Part shown: one piece after another, positions 18,262 to 26,134 of the stretch
Layout of the letters: every line of letters starts with the position of its first letter
Position numbering within the stretch: the stretch's first letter is position 1
Assembly (NCBI RefSeq): GCF_900095225.1
Contig: NZ_LT607418.1
Span: 74,775 to 138,774, forward strand
Reading direction: 5' to 3'
From: Pseudomonas sp. UMAB-08
GTDB taxonomy: Bacteria; Pseudomonadota; Gammaproteobacteria; Pseudomonadales; Pseudomonadaceae
Length of the DNA: 64,000 bases
Notes under the pieces: generated by a model
What the model saw: only the letters and a program-made list of their open reading frames with translations
Told to the model about the DNA's origin: nothing
Databases searched by the model: none
Translations under genes and position numbers: made by a program

Positions 18262-18477
18262 TCGCGCCGACAAGCTCTCTCTACAGGTGAGTTAAGGGAG
18301 GTTGTCTGGGCTGATTTTGTTACCTCAGTGTCAATACCCTGTAGGTATCAGAGTTGGCAAAATAAAGTATTAGCCGGTATTGCCTGGCTTTTCTAGACTC
18401 GCTTTCAGGGACTAATACTCGCTGAACCTGGGCAAGGTGCAGCGGGTAGTCATACAGAACAACACCCCGGAGCTTCC
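18262..18477 (+). promoter_or_regulatory. Promoter region of the lower meta-cleavage operon
   Basis: The gap carries the second copy of the LysR-type dyad (18334-18348), followed by GGTATTG at 18376-18382, and GGAG at the lapC ribosome-binding site. I found no GG-N10-GC element, so the lower operon appears to be under LysR-type rather than direct sigma-54 control, although read-through from lapP remains possible because no terminator is evident. Confidence 0.55.
18334..18348. promoter_or_regulatory. LysR-type operator before the lower meta operon
   Basis: ATACC-CTGTA-GGTAT matches the core of the operator at 2058-2072, and the 11 bases TAGGTATCAGA are identical in both. It lies 130 bp before lapC. 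Confidence 0.7.
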
Positions 18478-19938
18478 ATGCGCCAGATTGAAAATTTCAT
18501 CGCCGGTGAGTTTGTCGGCGCTGCCAGTGGCAAACGTTTCGACAAGCGTTCACCGGTCGATAACAGTGTTATTTGCTCGATCAGTGAAGCCGGACGCGGC
18601 GAGGTAGATGCCGCCGTCAGCGCTGCACGTAATGCCCTACAGGGCGAGTGGGGTGGTCTTACCACGGATCAACGCATTGAGTTGCTCTACGGCGTAGCTA
18701 ACGAAATCACCCGCCGCTTCGACGACTTCGTTGAGGCCGAGATGTCCGACACCGGCCAGCCGGAGCACGTCATGAAGCACGTGTTCATCCCGCGCGGGGC
18801 GGCCAACTTCAAAGTGTTCGCCGACGTGATCAAGAACGTCGCCAGCGAATCCTTCCAGATGGAAACGCCTGATGGTCGCGGCGCCTTCAATTACTCGATT
18901 CGTCGCCCCAAGGGTGTGATCGGCGTGATCTGTCCGTGGAATGCCCCGTTCATGCTGATGACCTGGAAAGTAGGTCCGGCGCTGGCCTGCGGTAATACCG
19001 TGGTGGTCAAACCGTCCGAAGAGTCGCCACAAACGGCGGCACTGCTGGGTGAAGTGATGAACGCAGTGGGCATCCCCAGGGGTGTCTACAACGTAGTGAA
19101 CGGATTCGGGCCTAACTCCGCTGGCGAGTTCGTCACCCAACACCCGCACGTCGATGCCATCACCTTTACCGGCGAGACCCGCACTGGCGCGGCCATCATG
19201 AAAGCCGCTTCCGAAGGCATGCGCGATGTGTCGTTCGAACTGGGTGGCAAGAACGCCGGCATCGTGTTTGCCGATGCCGACTTTGATGCGGCGGTTGAGA
19301 GCTTCTCACGCTCGGTATTCCTCAACTCGGGCCAAGTCTGCCTGGGCACCGAGCGGGTGTATGTCGAGCGTCCGATTTTCGAGCGGTTTGTCCAGGCCCT
19401 GAAGGTCAAGGCGGAAGCGGTCAAATATGGTCGTCCTGATGATCACCATGCCAACTACGGCCCGCTGATCAGCCAGGAGCACAAACAGAAAGTGCTGTCT
19501 TACTACCGCAAGGCGGTGGAAGAGGGCGCCACTCTGGTGACGGGTGGCGGCGTGCCTGATATGCCGGCGGATCTGGCCGAAGGTGCCTGGGTGCAGCCGA
19601 CTATCTGGACCGGCCTGCCGGAAACAGCCTCCGTTGTGCAGGAAGAAATTTTCGGACCGTGCTGCCACATTTCGCCGTTCGACAGCGAGGACGAAGTTGT
19701 GCAGAAAGCCAACGCGACCGATTACGGCCTGTCGACCACCCTCTGGACCTCTAATTTATCTCGTGCCCACCGCATGGCGGCGCGGATCGACGTTGGCATC
19801 ACCTGGATCAACAGCTGGTTCCTGCGCGATTTGCGCACCCCGTTTGGCGGTTCCAAACAGTCGGGCATCGGTCGTGAAGGCGGCGTTCATTCGCTGGAGT
19901 TCTACACCGAAACCCGAAATATCTGCGTGAAACTCTGA
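18478..19938 (+). CDS. lapC: 2-Hydroxymuconic semialdehyde dehydrogenase (DmpC/XylG)
   Basis: NAD-dependent aldehyde dehydrogenase that oxidises the ring-cleavage semialdehyde to 2-hydroxymuconate (4-oxalocrotonate enol), the first step of the dehydrogenative branch. The 486 residues carry the usual ALDH signatures: CPWNAPFMLMTWKVGPALACG, the general-base segment FELGGKN and the nucleophilic Cys in NSGQVCLGTER. The closest family is HMS dehydrogenase rather than betaine-aldehyde dehydrogenase, and the gene heads the C-E-H-I-F-G operon. The start has GGAG 6-9 bases upstream. Confidence 0.93.
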   Translation: MRQIENFIAGEFVGAASGKRFDKRSPVDNSVICSISEAGRGEVDAAVSAARNALQGEWGGLTTDQRIELLYGVANEITRRFDDFVEAEMSDTGQPEHVMKHVFIPRGAANFKVFADVIKNVASESFQMETPDGRGAFNYSIRRPKGVIGVICPWNAPFMLMTWKVGPALACGNTVVVKPSEESPQTAALLGEVMNAVGIPRGVYNVVNGFGPNSAGEFVTQHPHVDAITFTGETRTGAAIMKAASEGMRDVSFELGGKNAGIVFADADFDAAVESFSRSVFLNSGQVCLGTERVYVERPIFERFVQALKVKAEAVKYGRPDDHHANYGPLISQEHKQKVLSYYRKAVEEGATLVTGGGVPDMPADLAEGAWVQPTIWTGLPETASVVQEEIFGPCCHISPFDSEDEVVQKANATDYGLSTTLWTSNLSRAHRMAARIDVGITWINSWFLRDLRTPFGGSKQSGIGREGGVHSLEFYTETRNICVKL

Positions 19939-19945
19939 GGCCCTT

Positions 19946-20743
19946 ATGGACAAGCAAAAGATCGAGCATTACGGCGATGAGCTGTATCAAGCTTTCGTCT
20001 CCCGTCGCGCCGTTGCGCCACTGCTCACCCGTGAGCCAGAGATCACCCTTGAGGATGCTTACCGTATCCAGGAGCGCTTTGTCGCTCGGCGGCTGGCGGC
20101 GGGTGAAACCATAGTCGGCAAGAAAATCGGTGCGACCAGCAAGCCTGTGCAGGACTTTCTCGGCGTCTATCAGCCGGACTTCGGCATGCTCACGTCGGCC
20201 ATGGTTTTTCAAGAGGGCGACACCATCGACCTCAGCCAGTTGATTCAGCCGAAAGCCGAAGCTGAACTGGCCTTTGTGTTGAGGCACGACCTCAAGGGGC
20301 CAGGCATCACCGCGATGGACGTGATCCGTGCGACGGACTACGTGGTGCCTTGTTTCGAAATCGTTGATTCACGCATTACCGACTGGCAAATCAAGATCCA
20401 GGACACCGTTGCGGACAATGCCTCTTGCGGCGTGTTCGTCCTGGGTAAAACCAAGGGCGATCCGCGCAAGCTAGATATCATTCTGGCAGGCATGGTGCTG
20501 GAGAAGAACGGCGAGTTGTTCTCTACCGGCGTGGGTGCTGCGGTGCAAGGTTCACCGGCGAATGCTGTGGCCTGGCTGGCCAATACCCTGGGTGCGTTGG
20601 GTATTCCGTTCAAGGCAGGCGAGGTGATCCTCTCGGGTTCCCAGTCTTCGCTGGTACCGGTGATAGATGGGGATGAGTTGGTGTGTACCGTCGGCGGTCT
20701 TGGTAGCTGTCGCGTCAAGTTTTCCGGGAGGAGCGCAGTATGA
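19946..20743 (+). CDS. lapE: 2-Hydroxypenta-2,4-dienoate hydratase (DmpE)
   Basis: Divalent-metal hydratase that adds water to 2-oxopent-4-enoate (or its alkyl analogue) giving 4-hydroxy-2-oxovalerate. The 265 residues contain the conserved GKKIGATSKPVQ, QPKAEAELAFVL and DNASCGVFVLG segments that distinguish the hydratase from its paralogue, the decarboxylase encoded next. Its last codons overlap the lapH start (ATGA at 20740-20743), so the two proteins, known to form a complex in related pathways, are translated together. Confidence 0.93.
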   Translation: MDKQKIEHYGDELYQAFVSRRAVAPLLTREPEITLEDAYRIQERFVARRLAAGETIVGKKIGATSKPVQDFLGVYQPDFGMLTSAMVFQEGDTIDLSQLIQPKAEAELAFVLRHDLKGPGITAMDVIRATDYVVPCFEIVDSRITDWQIKIQDTVADNASCGVFVLGKTKGDPRKLDIILAGMVLEKNGELFSTGVGAAVQGSPANAVAWLANTLGALGIPFKAGEVILSGSQSSLVPVIDGDELVCTVGGLGSCRVKFSGRSAV

Positions 20744-21543
20744 GCAGCAATCTGACACTGTTGCGTGAGGACATCGTTCGCCTGTGCGAGCGGGTTGAAG
20801 GTGCGCAGACCCGCGCCTATGCCATCCCCAAGCTGACCGACGAGTACCCGGACATGACCATCGCCGATGGTTATGCCGTGCAGAGCGAGCTTCGTCGTCG
20901 CTTCATCGAAAAAGGCCACAAGCTGGTGGGCTGGAAAGCCGGGCTGACGTCGAAAGCCAAGATGCAGCAGATGGGGGTCAACGTGCCCTCGATCGGCTTT
21001 TTGACCGATCGCATGGCCCGCCCCGAGAGCTCGGCCATCTCCACTTCAGACCTGGTGCATCCACGGGTTGAATGCGAAGTGGCTTTTGTTATGAAGAGTG
21101 ACTTGCAGGGGCCTGGTTGCACCGCCCAGGACGTCTTGGCGGCGACCGACTACGTCCTCCCGGCGGTCGAAATCATTGATTCGCGATTTTCCGGATTCAA
21201 GTTCGATCTGGCCAGTGTGATCGCCGATAACGGTTCTTCCGCGCGCTTTGTCGGAGGCGGACGTGCACGTTATGTCGATGATCTGGACCTCAAGACCCTT
21301 GGCGTGGTGATGGAGAAAAATGGCGAGATCGTCGCTATGGGTGCCTCTGCGGCAGTCATGGGCCATCCGGCCGAAGCCATCGCCATGCTGGTGAATATCC
21401 TGGCGGATATGGGCGAGATACTGCCGGCCGGCAGCTTCGTGATGAGTGGTGGCATCACCGAGGCCCTTGCGGTGAAACCAGGCGACAGCATTGTGGCTCG
21501 CTTTCAGGAGCTGGGTACCGTGTCGATGCGTTTCGTTGAATAA
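20740..21543 (+). CDS. lapH: 4-Oxalocrotonate decarboxylase (DmpH)
   Basis: Metal-dependent decarboxylase converting 2-oxo-3-hexenedioate to 2-hydroxypenta-2,4-dienoate. The 267 residues are homologous to LapE, with decarboxylase-type segments GWKAGLTSKAKMQQMG, HPRVECEVAFVM and DNGSSARFVGG. GGGAGGAG is a strong ribosome-binding site inside the end of lapE. The E-H gene order, rather than dmp E-F-G-H-I, agrees with the lap cluster. Confidence 0.93.
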   Translation: MSSNLTLLREDIVRLCERVEGAQTRAYAIPKLTDEYPDMTIADGYAVQSELRRRFIEKGHKLVGWKAGLTSKAKMQQMGVNVPSIGFLTDRMARPESSAISTSDLVHPRVECEVAFVMKSDLQGPGCTAQDVLAATDYVLPAVEIIDSRFSGFKFDLASVIADNGSSARFVGGGRARYVDDLDLKTLGVVMEKNGEIVAMGASAAVMGHPAEAIAMLVNILADMGEILPAGSFVMSGGITEALAVKPGDSIVARFQELGTVSMRFVE

Positions 21544-21567
21544 CGACAAAAACGAAGAGAATCAAGC

Positions 21568-21780
21568 ATGCCAATTATCGAAATGCACATGGTCGAAGGC
21601 CGCACCGCTGAGCAGAAGAGCCGCGTTGCAGCAGCCGTCACCACGGCGGTTTGCAACAGTCTGGAGTGTGCTCCAGAAACAGTGCGCATCCTCATTACCG
21701 AGCACGGTAGCGACGAGTTTTACGTGGCCGGTATGACCATGGCACAGCGCGCCGCGAAGAATAAGGAACAATCTCAATGA
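21568..21780 (+). CDS. lapI: 4-Oxalocrotonate tautomerase (DmpI/XylH)
   Basis: A 70-residue tautomerase that converts 2-hydroxymuconate to 2-oxo-3-hexenedioate. After removal of Met the catalytic residues fall at the canonical numbers: Pro1 (general base), Arg11, Arg39 and Phe50, so the enzyme should be active. The C-terminus is about eight residues longer than in XylH. It overlaps lapF by the ATGA at 21777-21780. A second, fused tautomerase is encoded downstream at 24624. Confidence 0.93.
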   Translation: MPIIEMHMVEGRTAEQKSRVAAAVTTAVCNSLECAPETVRILITEHGSDEFYVAGMTMAQRAAKNKEQSQ

Positions 21781-22691
21781 AGAAGATCAAGTGTGCACTC
21801 ATAGGCTCAGGCAACATCGGCACTGACCTGATCTACAAAATCTTGCGCAGCCCAGTGCTTGAACCTGTCTGGATGGTCGGTATCGACCCCGAATCCGAGG
21901 GTTTGGTGCGCGCTCGTGCCATGGGTTTGAAAACCACCCATGAAGGCGTGGACGGTCTTCTGCCGCACGTGCTTGAAGATGGCATTCAGATCGCTTTTGA
22001 CGCTACCAGCGCCTATGTCCATGCCGAAAACAGCCGCAAGCTAAACGCCCTTGGCGTGCTGATGATTGACCTTACCCCAGCGGCTATCGGCCCGCTGTGC
22101 GTGCCACCGGTGAACCTGCGAGAGCACGCGGAGAAGCTGGAGATGAACGTCAACATGATCTCCTGCGCTGGCCAGGCCACTATCCCAATCGTCAATGCCG
22201 TCTCGCGTATTCAGAGCGTCGAGTATGCCGAGATTGTCGCCAGCCTGGCGTCCAAGTCGATTGGCCCGGGCACCCGTGCCAACCTGGATGAATTTACCAA
22301 CACCACCTCAAGCGCCATTGTGAAAGTCGGTGGCGCTCGCAAGGGCAAGGCGTTGGCCATTATCAACCCGGCCGACCCACCGATGATGATGCGCAACACC
22401 ATCTACTGCCTGACGGATGACGAGCCGGATAGAACCCGAATCACTGAGTCGATTCTGAAGATGATCGTCGAGGTGCAGAAGTACGTGCCGGGCTACCGCC
22501 TGGTCAACGGACCTGTTTTTGAAGGCAAGAAAGTCTCCGTGTTCCTGGAAGTGGCGGGCCTGGGCGACTACCTGCCGACCTATGCCGGCAATCTGGACAT
22601 CATGACGGCGGCCGCTACCCGTACTGCAGAGATGTTTGCCGAGGAAATTCTCGCCGGCAAGATTCAGCTTAAAGCTTCGGAGGTCGCGTAA
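21777..22691 (+). CDS. lapF: Acetaldehyde dehydrogenase (acylating) (DmpF)
   Basis: CoA-dependent aldehyde dehydrogenase that converts the aldehyde from the aldolase to acyl-CoA. Visible features are the NAD-binding GSGNIGTDL near residue 10 and the catalytic Cys130 in [11 protein letters not shown]. It forms a channelled complex with the aldolase LapG, whose start overlaps its stop codon (TAATG at 22689-22693). In an alkylphenol pathway the substrate would be a longer aldehyde carrying the ring side chain. Confidence 0.94.
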   Translation: MKKIKCALIGSGNIGTDLIYKILRSPVLEPVWMVGIDPESEGLVRARAMGLKTTHEGVDGLLPHVLEDGIQIAFDATSAYVHAENSRKLNALGVLMIDLTPAAIGPLCVPPVNLREHAEKLEMNVNMISCAGQATIPIVNAVSRIQSVEYAEIVASLASKSIGPGTRANLDEFTNTTSSAIVKVGGARKGKALAIINPADPPMMMRNTIYCLTDDEPDRTRITESILKMIVEVQKYVPGYRLVNGPVFEGKKVSVFLEVAGLGDYLPTYAGNLDIMTAAATRTAEMFAEEILAGKIQLKASEVA

Positions 22692-23746
22692 TGAGTCAGT
22701 CCCCCCGTTCCAGCCTCAAGGGCCGCAAGGTAATCCTGCACGACATGTGCCTGCGCGACGGCATGCACGCCAAGCGTGAACAGATCAGTGTCGAGCAGAT
22801 GGTCAAGGTCGCTACCGCGCTGGATGACGCTGGCGTGCCTTACATTCAGGTCACCCATGGCGGTGGTCTGGGCGGCAATTCGCTGCAGCATGGTTTTGCC
22901 CCTCATACGAATGAGGAGTACATCAGCGCAGTGGCACCCAAGATGAAACAGGCCAAAGTATCGGTCCTGCTCATTCCAGGGCTCGGCACCATGAAGGAGC
23001 TGCACTCGGCGTTCGACTGCGGTGCGCGAAGCGTGCATGTGGCCACCCACTGCACCGAGGCGGACACCTCGCCCCAGCACATCGCCTATGCCCGCAAGCT
23101 GGGGATGGATACCTCAGGCTTTTTGATGATGGCGCACCTCAATGATGCTGCCGGCATCGCCAGGCAGGGCAAGCTGATGGAGTCCTACGGCGCGCAGACG
23201 GTGTATGTCACCGACTCTGCCGGCTACATGCTGCCTGACGATGTAAAAGCACGTATTGGTGCCCTGCGTGAGGTGCTCAATCCAGAGACCGAGATCGGTT
23301 TCCACGGCCATCACAACCTGGGCATGGGCGTGGCCAACTCCATCGCCGCCATCGAAGCAGGCGCGAGCCGCATTGATGGTTCCGTGGCTGGTTTGGGCGC
23401 CGGTGCTGGCAATACGCCGCTGGAAGTGTTTGCCGCAGTGTGCGAACGCATGGGCATCGAAACCGGCACGGACCTGTTCAAGCTGATGGACGTAGCAGAA
23501 GACATCATCGTACCCATGATGGAGCACATCGTGCGGGTTGACCGTGAGTCGCTGACGCTCGGCTATGCAGGTGTCTACTCGACATTCCTCCTGCATGCCA
23601 AACGCGCAGGCCTGCAATTTGGCGTCCCGGCGCGCGACATTCTGGTCGAGTTGGGCCGCAAGAAAATGATCGGTGGCCAAGAGGACATGATTTTCGACAC
23701 GGCAATGACCATGGCCAAGGCCCGCGGCGTCGTTCTTCCCACCTGA
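22691..23746 (+). CDS. lapG: 4-Hydroxy-2-oxovalerate aldolase (DmpG)
   Basis: Metal-dependent class II aldolase that splits 4-hydroxy-2-oxoalkanoate to pyruvate plus aldehyde. The 351 residues show the TIM-barrel signature [14 protein letters not shown], metal-binding [15 protein letters not shown], and the C-terminal communication domain (from about residue 290) that docks on LapF. Translational overlap with lapF is expected for the bifunctional complex. Confidence 0.94.
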   Translation: MSQSPRSSLKGRKVILHDMCLRDGMHAKREQISVEQMVKVATALDDAGVPYIQVTHGGGLGGNSLQHGFAPHTNEEYISAVAPKMKQAKVSVLLIPGLGTMKELHSAFDCGARSVHVATHCTEADTSPQHIAYARKLGMDTSGFLMMAHLNDAAGIARQGKLMESYGAQTVYVTDSAGYMLPDDVKARIGALREVLNPETEIGFHGHHNLGMGVANSIAAIEAGASRIDGSVAGLGAGAGNTPLEVFAAVCERMGIETGTDLFKLMDVAEDIIVPMMEHIVRVDRESLTLGYAGVYSTFLLHAKRAGLQFGVPARDILVELGRKKMIGGQEDMIFDTAMTMAKARGVVLPT

Positions 23747-23804
23747 ATAGACTTCGGGGCATGTGATGCATGCTCCGAACCCGAAACTTAACGGCGGGTG
23801 GACG

Positions 23805-24560
23805 ATGAACTCACGTAATGAATTAGCGGTGGTGGTGGGTGCAACGGGTGCCTTTGGTAAACAGATCGTTGCGCGTCTGTGCGCCAACGGATTGGACGTC
23901 GTCGCAGTGGCCCGCAGTTCAGCGGCTATTGATGAGCTGAGCCGGATTCACCCTAGGGTCATCCCTTGCGTTGCCGACATTTCTGCCGACGAGTCCATTG
24001 CGCATATCCGAAACGTGCTGGATCGGCCGGTACGGATGATTGTCCATGGCCCCGGCGTGGCGGTCGTAGGCGGCGTTCTTGACGCCCCTACGTCTGCGCT
24101 GGCAGATGCGGTCAATATTAAAGTCGGCGGTCTGTTGCGCCTGACCCGTGCTGTGGATGCGAGTCTCGTCAAAGGATCTCGTCTCGTCGCTATCGGTGGA
24201 CACTACGGTTTTGAACCCACGGCATACGCGGCCTCCGCTGGCGTTGCAAACGCAGCCTTGGCGAACGCGATACGTCAGCTCAGTCTGGCTTATGGCTCGC
24301 GAGGTGTGACGGCGCATCTTATTGCGCCGGGGCCTGCGGATACGGAACGTCTGCACAAAGTGGCCGCAGACCGGGGAAGGCAGCGTGGTGTCAGTACTGA
24401 AACTGTTCTGCAGGAGATGTGTCGTGAGTCCTCCATCGGTGCCTTCACGACGCCGGAGCAAGTGGCCTGGGCCGTTAGTGTGTTGCTAGCGCCCGAGGCT
24501 GACGCGATGACCGGGTCCACGTTGATGTTGGATTCTGGACGACGTCGCGGTTTGCCCTGA
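23805..24560 (+). CDS. SDR-fold protein lacking the usual catalytic Ser and Lys
   Basis: A 251-residue short-chain dehydrogenase/reductase fold. I prefer the ATG at 23805 (GGGTGG upstream); an in-frame start at 23763 would add 14 residues. The dinucleotide loop is GATGAFG (residues 12-18) and Asn104 is kept. At the active site Tyr141 is present, but the usual i+4 Lys is Ala145 (YAASA) and the catalytic Ser position is Gly (IGGHYG, about 131-132). It is therefore a divergent or non-classical SDR. It follows lapG by 58 bp and presumably handles a pathway-specific intermediate or has a binding role; no substrate can be assigned. Confidence 0.7.
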   Translation: MNSRNELAVVVGATGAFGKQIVARLCANGLDVVAVARSSAAIDELSRIHPRVIPCVADISADESIAHIRNVLDRPVRMIVHGPGVAVVGGVLDAPTSALADAVNIKVGGLLRLTRAVDASLVKGSRLVAIGGHYGFEPTAYAASAGVANAALANAIRQLSLAYGSRGVTAHLIAPGPADTERLHKVAADRGRQRGVSTETVLQEMCRESSIGAFTTPEQVAWAVSVLLAPEADAMTGSTLMLDSGRRRGLP

Positions 24561-24623
24561 TGTGCTTTGGGTCGAGTGAATAAAAAAATAAATAAATATA
24601 AGAATAGGTATGAGGCCTTAAAA

Positions 24624-25052
24624 ATGCCGGTAGTGAATTTCCATCTCGTTGAAGGGTATTGTTCTGCTGAGCAAAAAACGCGTTTGCTCCAGGATGCCTC
24701 GCGTCTTTACAGCAAGGTTTTACAGTCACCGATGGAGCGGGTGCGGGCCATCATCACCTTGCATACAGCTGATGAGTTTGCCGTTGCCGGAGACTGTGTA
24801 AGTTCCCATCGACTGCATGCGCCGTACTTCGAGTTCATCGTGCTCGAAGGACGCCCATTGGACGAGCGTCAGAAGTTAATGACCGGGTTTACGTCCTTGC
24901 TGGTCGAAATATTAGCAGTTGATCGGAACGTTGTGCGGGGTCGGTGCATCCGGGTTGAACCACAGGACTGGTCGATTGGCGGCATTGGCGCAGATGTCTT
25001 ACGCGAACAGGAAATCTGTGCGCGTGCTGCAAAGCTTGAAGTTCGCGGATGA
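24624..25052 (+). CDS. Fused two-domain tautomerase-superfamily protein
   Basis: A 142-residue protein built from two 4-oxalocrotonate-tautomerase-like units. I use the ATG at 24624 so that Pro becomes residue 1; the longer frame from 24567 adds a Lys/Asn-rich leader and would bury the Pro. Unit 1 has Pro1, Arg40 and Phe51 but Tyr at position 11. Unit 2 starts at internal Pro66 and keeps Arg76, Arg104 and aromatic Trp115 at the spacing of Arg11, Arg39 and Phe50. The length is like cis-CaaD/MSAD enzymes, but dehalogenase or decarboxylase activity cannot be claimed. It sits in the lower meta operon after the SDR gene, in addition to the normal lapI. Confidence 0.75.
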   Translation: MPVVNFHLVEGYCSAEQKTRLLQDASRLYSKVLQSPMERVRAIITLHTADEFAVAGDCVSSHRLHAPYFEFIVLEGRPLDERQKLMTGFTSLLVEILAVDRNVVRGRCIRVEPQDWSIGGIGADVLREQEICARAAKLEVRG

Positions 25053-25135
25053 GTACTGAGGAACAAGACGAAGTATGTGCCAATGCCGCTTTAGAGGCTC
25101 TTGGACTCTTGCCGATAGTCACTTCCACTGAGTGA
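25049..25135 (+). CDS. Possible 28-residue small protein between tautomerase and ferredoxin genes
   Basis: A 28-codon frame begins with an ATGA overlap of the preceding stop codon and ends 9 bp before the ferredoxin start. The product is acidic (MSTEEQDEVCANAALEALGL ...). The overlap start fits translational coupling, but no strong ribosome-binding site is seen, and such a short frame could arise by chance. No homologue is recognised. Confidence 0.4.
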   Translation: MSTEEQDEVCANAALEALGLLPIVTSTE

Positions 25136-25144
25136 GAACGGGCC

Positions 25145-25441
25145 ATGGAATATCAAGTACTGATCGAAGACACCGGAGAGCATTACGCCTGTGATGAGCG
25201 TGAGTCGGTTCTGCATGGTATGGCTCGTCTTGGCCGTCGTGGCATTCCATTGGGATGCCGGGGCGGTGGATGTGGCATCTGTAAAGTCCAGATTCTCAAC
25301 GGCGCCTTTGAAGTAAAGGCCATGAGCCGCGCACATGTGAGCGTAGAAGAACTTGCCGCCGGCACGGTATTGGCTTGCCGTGTAATGCCTCAGAGTGACT
25401 TGTGTGTGCACGTTGTCGGAAAGATGAAAAAACAGTTTTAA
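25145..25441 (+). CDS. Plant-type [2Fe-2S] ferredoxin, XylT/DmpQ-like
   Basis: A 98-residue ferredoxin with the plant-type cluster motif GCRGGGCGIC (Cys-x4-Cys-x2-Cys) near residues 38-46 and the fourth Cys in LACRV near residue 78. XylT and DmpQ reactivate catechol 2,3-dioxygenase by reducing oxidised active-site iron; here the gene closes the lower operon instead of sitting beside lapB. That makes the reactivase subject to LysR rather than sigma-54 control. The call of function is by family and context. Confidence 0.85.
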   Translation: MEYQVLIEDTGEHYACDERESVLHGMARLGRRGIPLGCRGGGCGICKVQILNGAFEVKAMSRAHVSVEELAAGTVLACRVMPQSDLCVHVVGKMKKQF

Positions 25442-25509
25442 CGCATTGCGGCGGTTTGGCGAAAGACCACCATTCCTCGAGTGGAAAAGGTGAGGGCGCC
25501 TGATCGTGA

Positions 25510-25536
25510 GTCTTCAGGCTACCGATGCCTGAAGAC
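25510..25536. terminator. Hairpin between convergent ferredoxin and TetR genes
   Basis: GTCTTCAGGC (25510-25519) and GCCTGAAGAC (25527-25536) form a perfect 10-bp stem with a 7-base loop, overlapping the TetR stop. No long T-run follows on either strand, so it is at best a modest bidirectional terminator. Confidence 0.5.
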
Positions 25537-26134
25537 CATGCGTTCTTGAGTGACGTGTAGCCAGCAGCCGCTCAATCGCCCCCATCATCAAGTCTTCCAT
25601 CAGTTCGTCGCGGTCCTGATCGTCAAGGGTGCGCTGTGCCAACCAGGAGGGCGCGCTGCTGAGTAACGAGGCAATGGCGTGCCCGGCTGCCTGAAGCCGA
25701 TGCGGGGTCAACCGTGTTCTATACCCCAGTGCCACGAGCAGTTGGCGCTCATATTGTTCGCGCAAATGGCTGACACGCAATTGTTGTTCTTCGTTCAGGC
25801 AACAACTGTCGCGTTCAGCCAGGCGAAAGTGCAACGGCATTTCCCGGTACAGATTCAGGTGCGCCCGGATAATGACTTGCAAGGTGTTCACCCCGTTATC
25901 GGGGCTTTGCTCTATCAGACGTACAGTGGTCAGCAGTTCTTCGTAAAGCTCCTCGATCAAGTCGAGGAGCAAATGCTGTTTGCTTGGGTAATGGTGGTAA
26001 AGCGAGCCAGGTGTAAGCCCGAGATAGGTTGCCAGCTCGCGCATGCCAACCTGACCGAATCCCTTTCTGGCAAACAGATCCAGTGCCTTGTCACGGCTCT
26101 GAGCGAAGCGTGAGCAGCGTTCAGGTATAGACAT
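25514..26134 (-). CDS. TetR family transcriptional regulator
   Basis: A 206-residue TetR repressor. From the ATG at 26134 the N-terminal helix-turn-helix is clear: SRDKALDLFARKGFGQVGMRELATYLGLTPGSLYHHYPSKQHLL. The remaining all-helical domain binds an unknown ligand. The longer frame upstream would run through the end of the dehydrogenase gene and is rejected; the chosen start overlaps that gene by 14 bp, indicating an operon with the thiolase and dehydrogenase. An acyl-CoA or acyl-chain ligand is a reasonable guess from the neighbours. Confidence 0.85.
   Translation of the reverse strand: MSIPERCSRFAQSRDKALDLFARKGFGQVGMRELATYLGLTPGSLYHHYPSKQHLLLDLIEELYEELLTTVRLIEQSPDNGVNTLQVIIRAHLNLYREMPLHFRLAERDSCCLNEEQQLRVSHLREQYERQLLVALGYRTRLTPHRLQAAGHAIASLLSSAPSWLAQRTLDDQDRDELMEDLMMGAIERLLATRHSRTHGLQASVA

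Noticed and set aside
24600..24610. AATAGGTAT as a third LysR operator before the fused tautomerase
   Set aside because: Only one arm matches and the site lies inside an operon; such short words are expected by chance.
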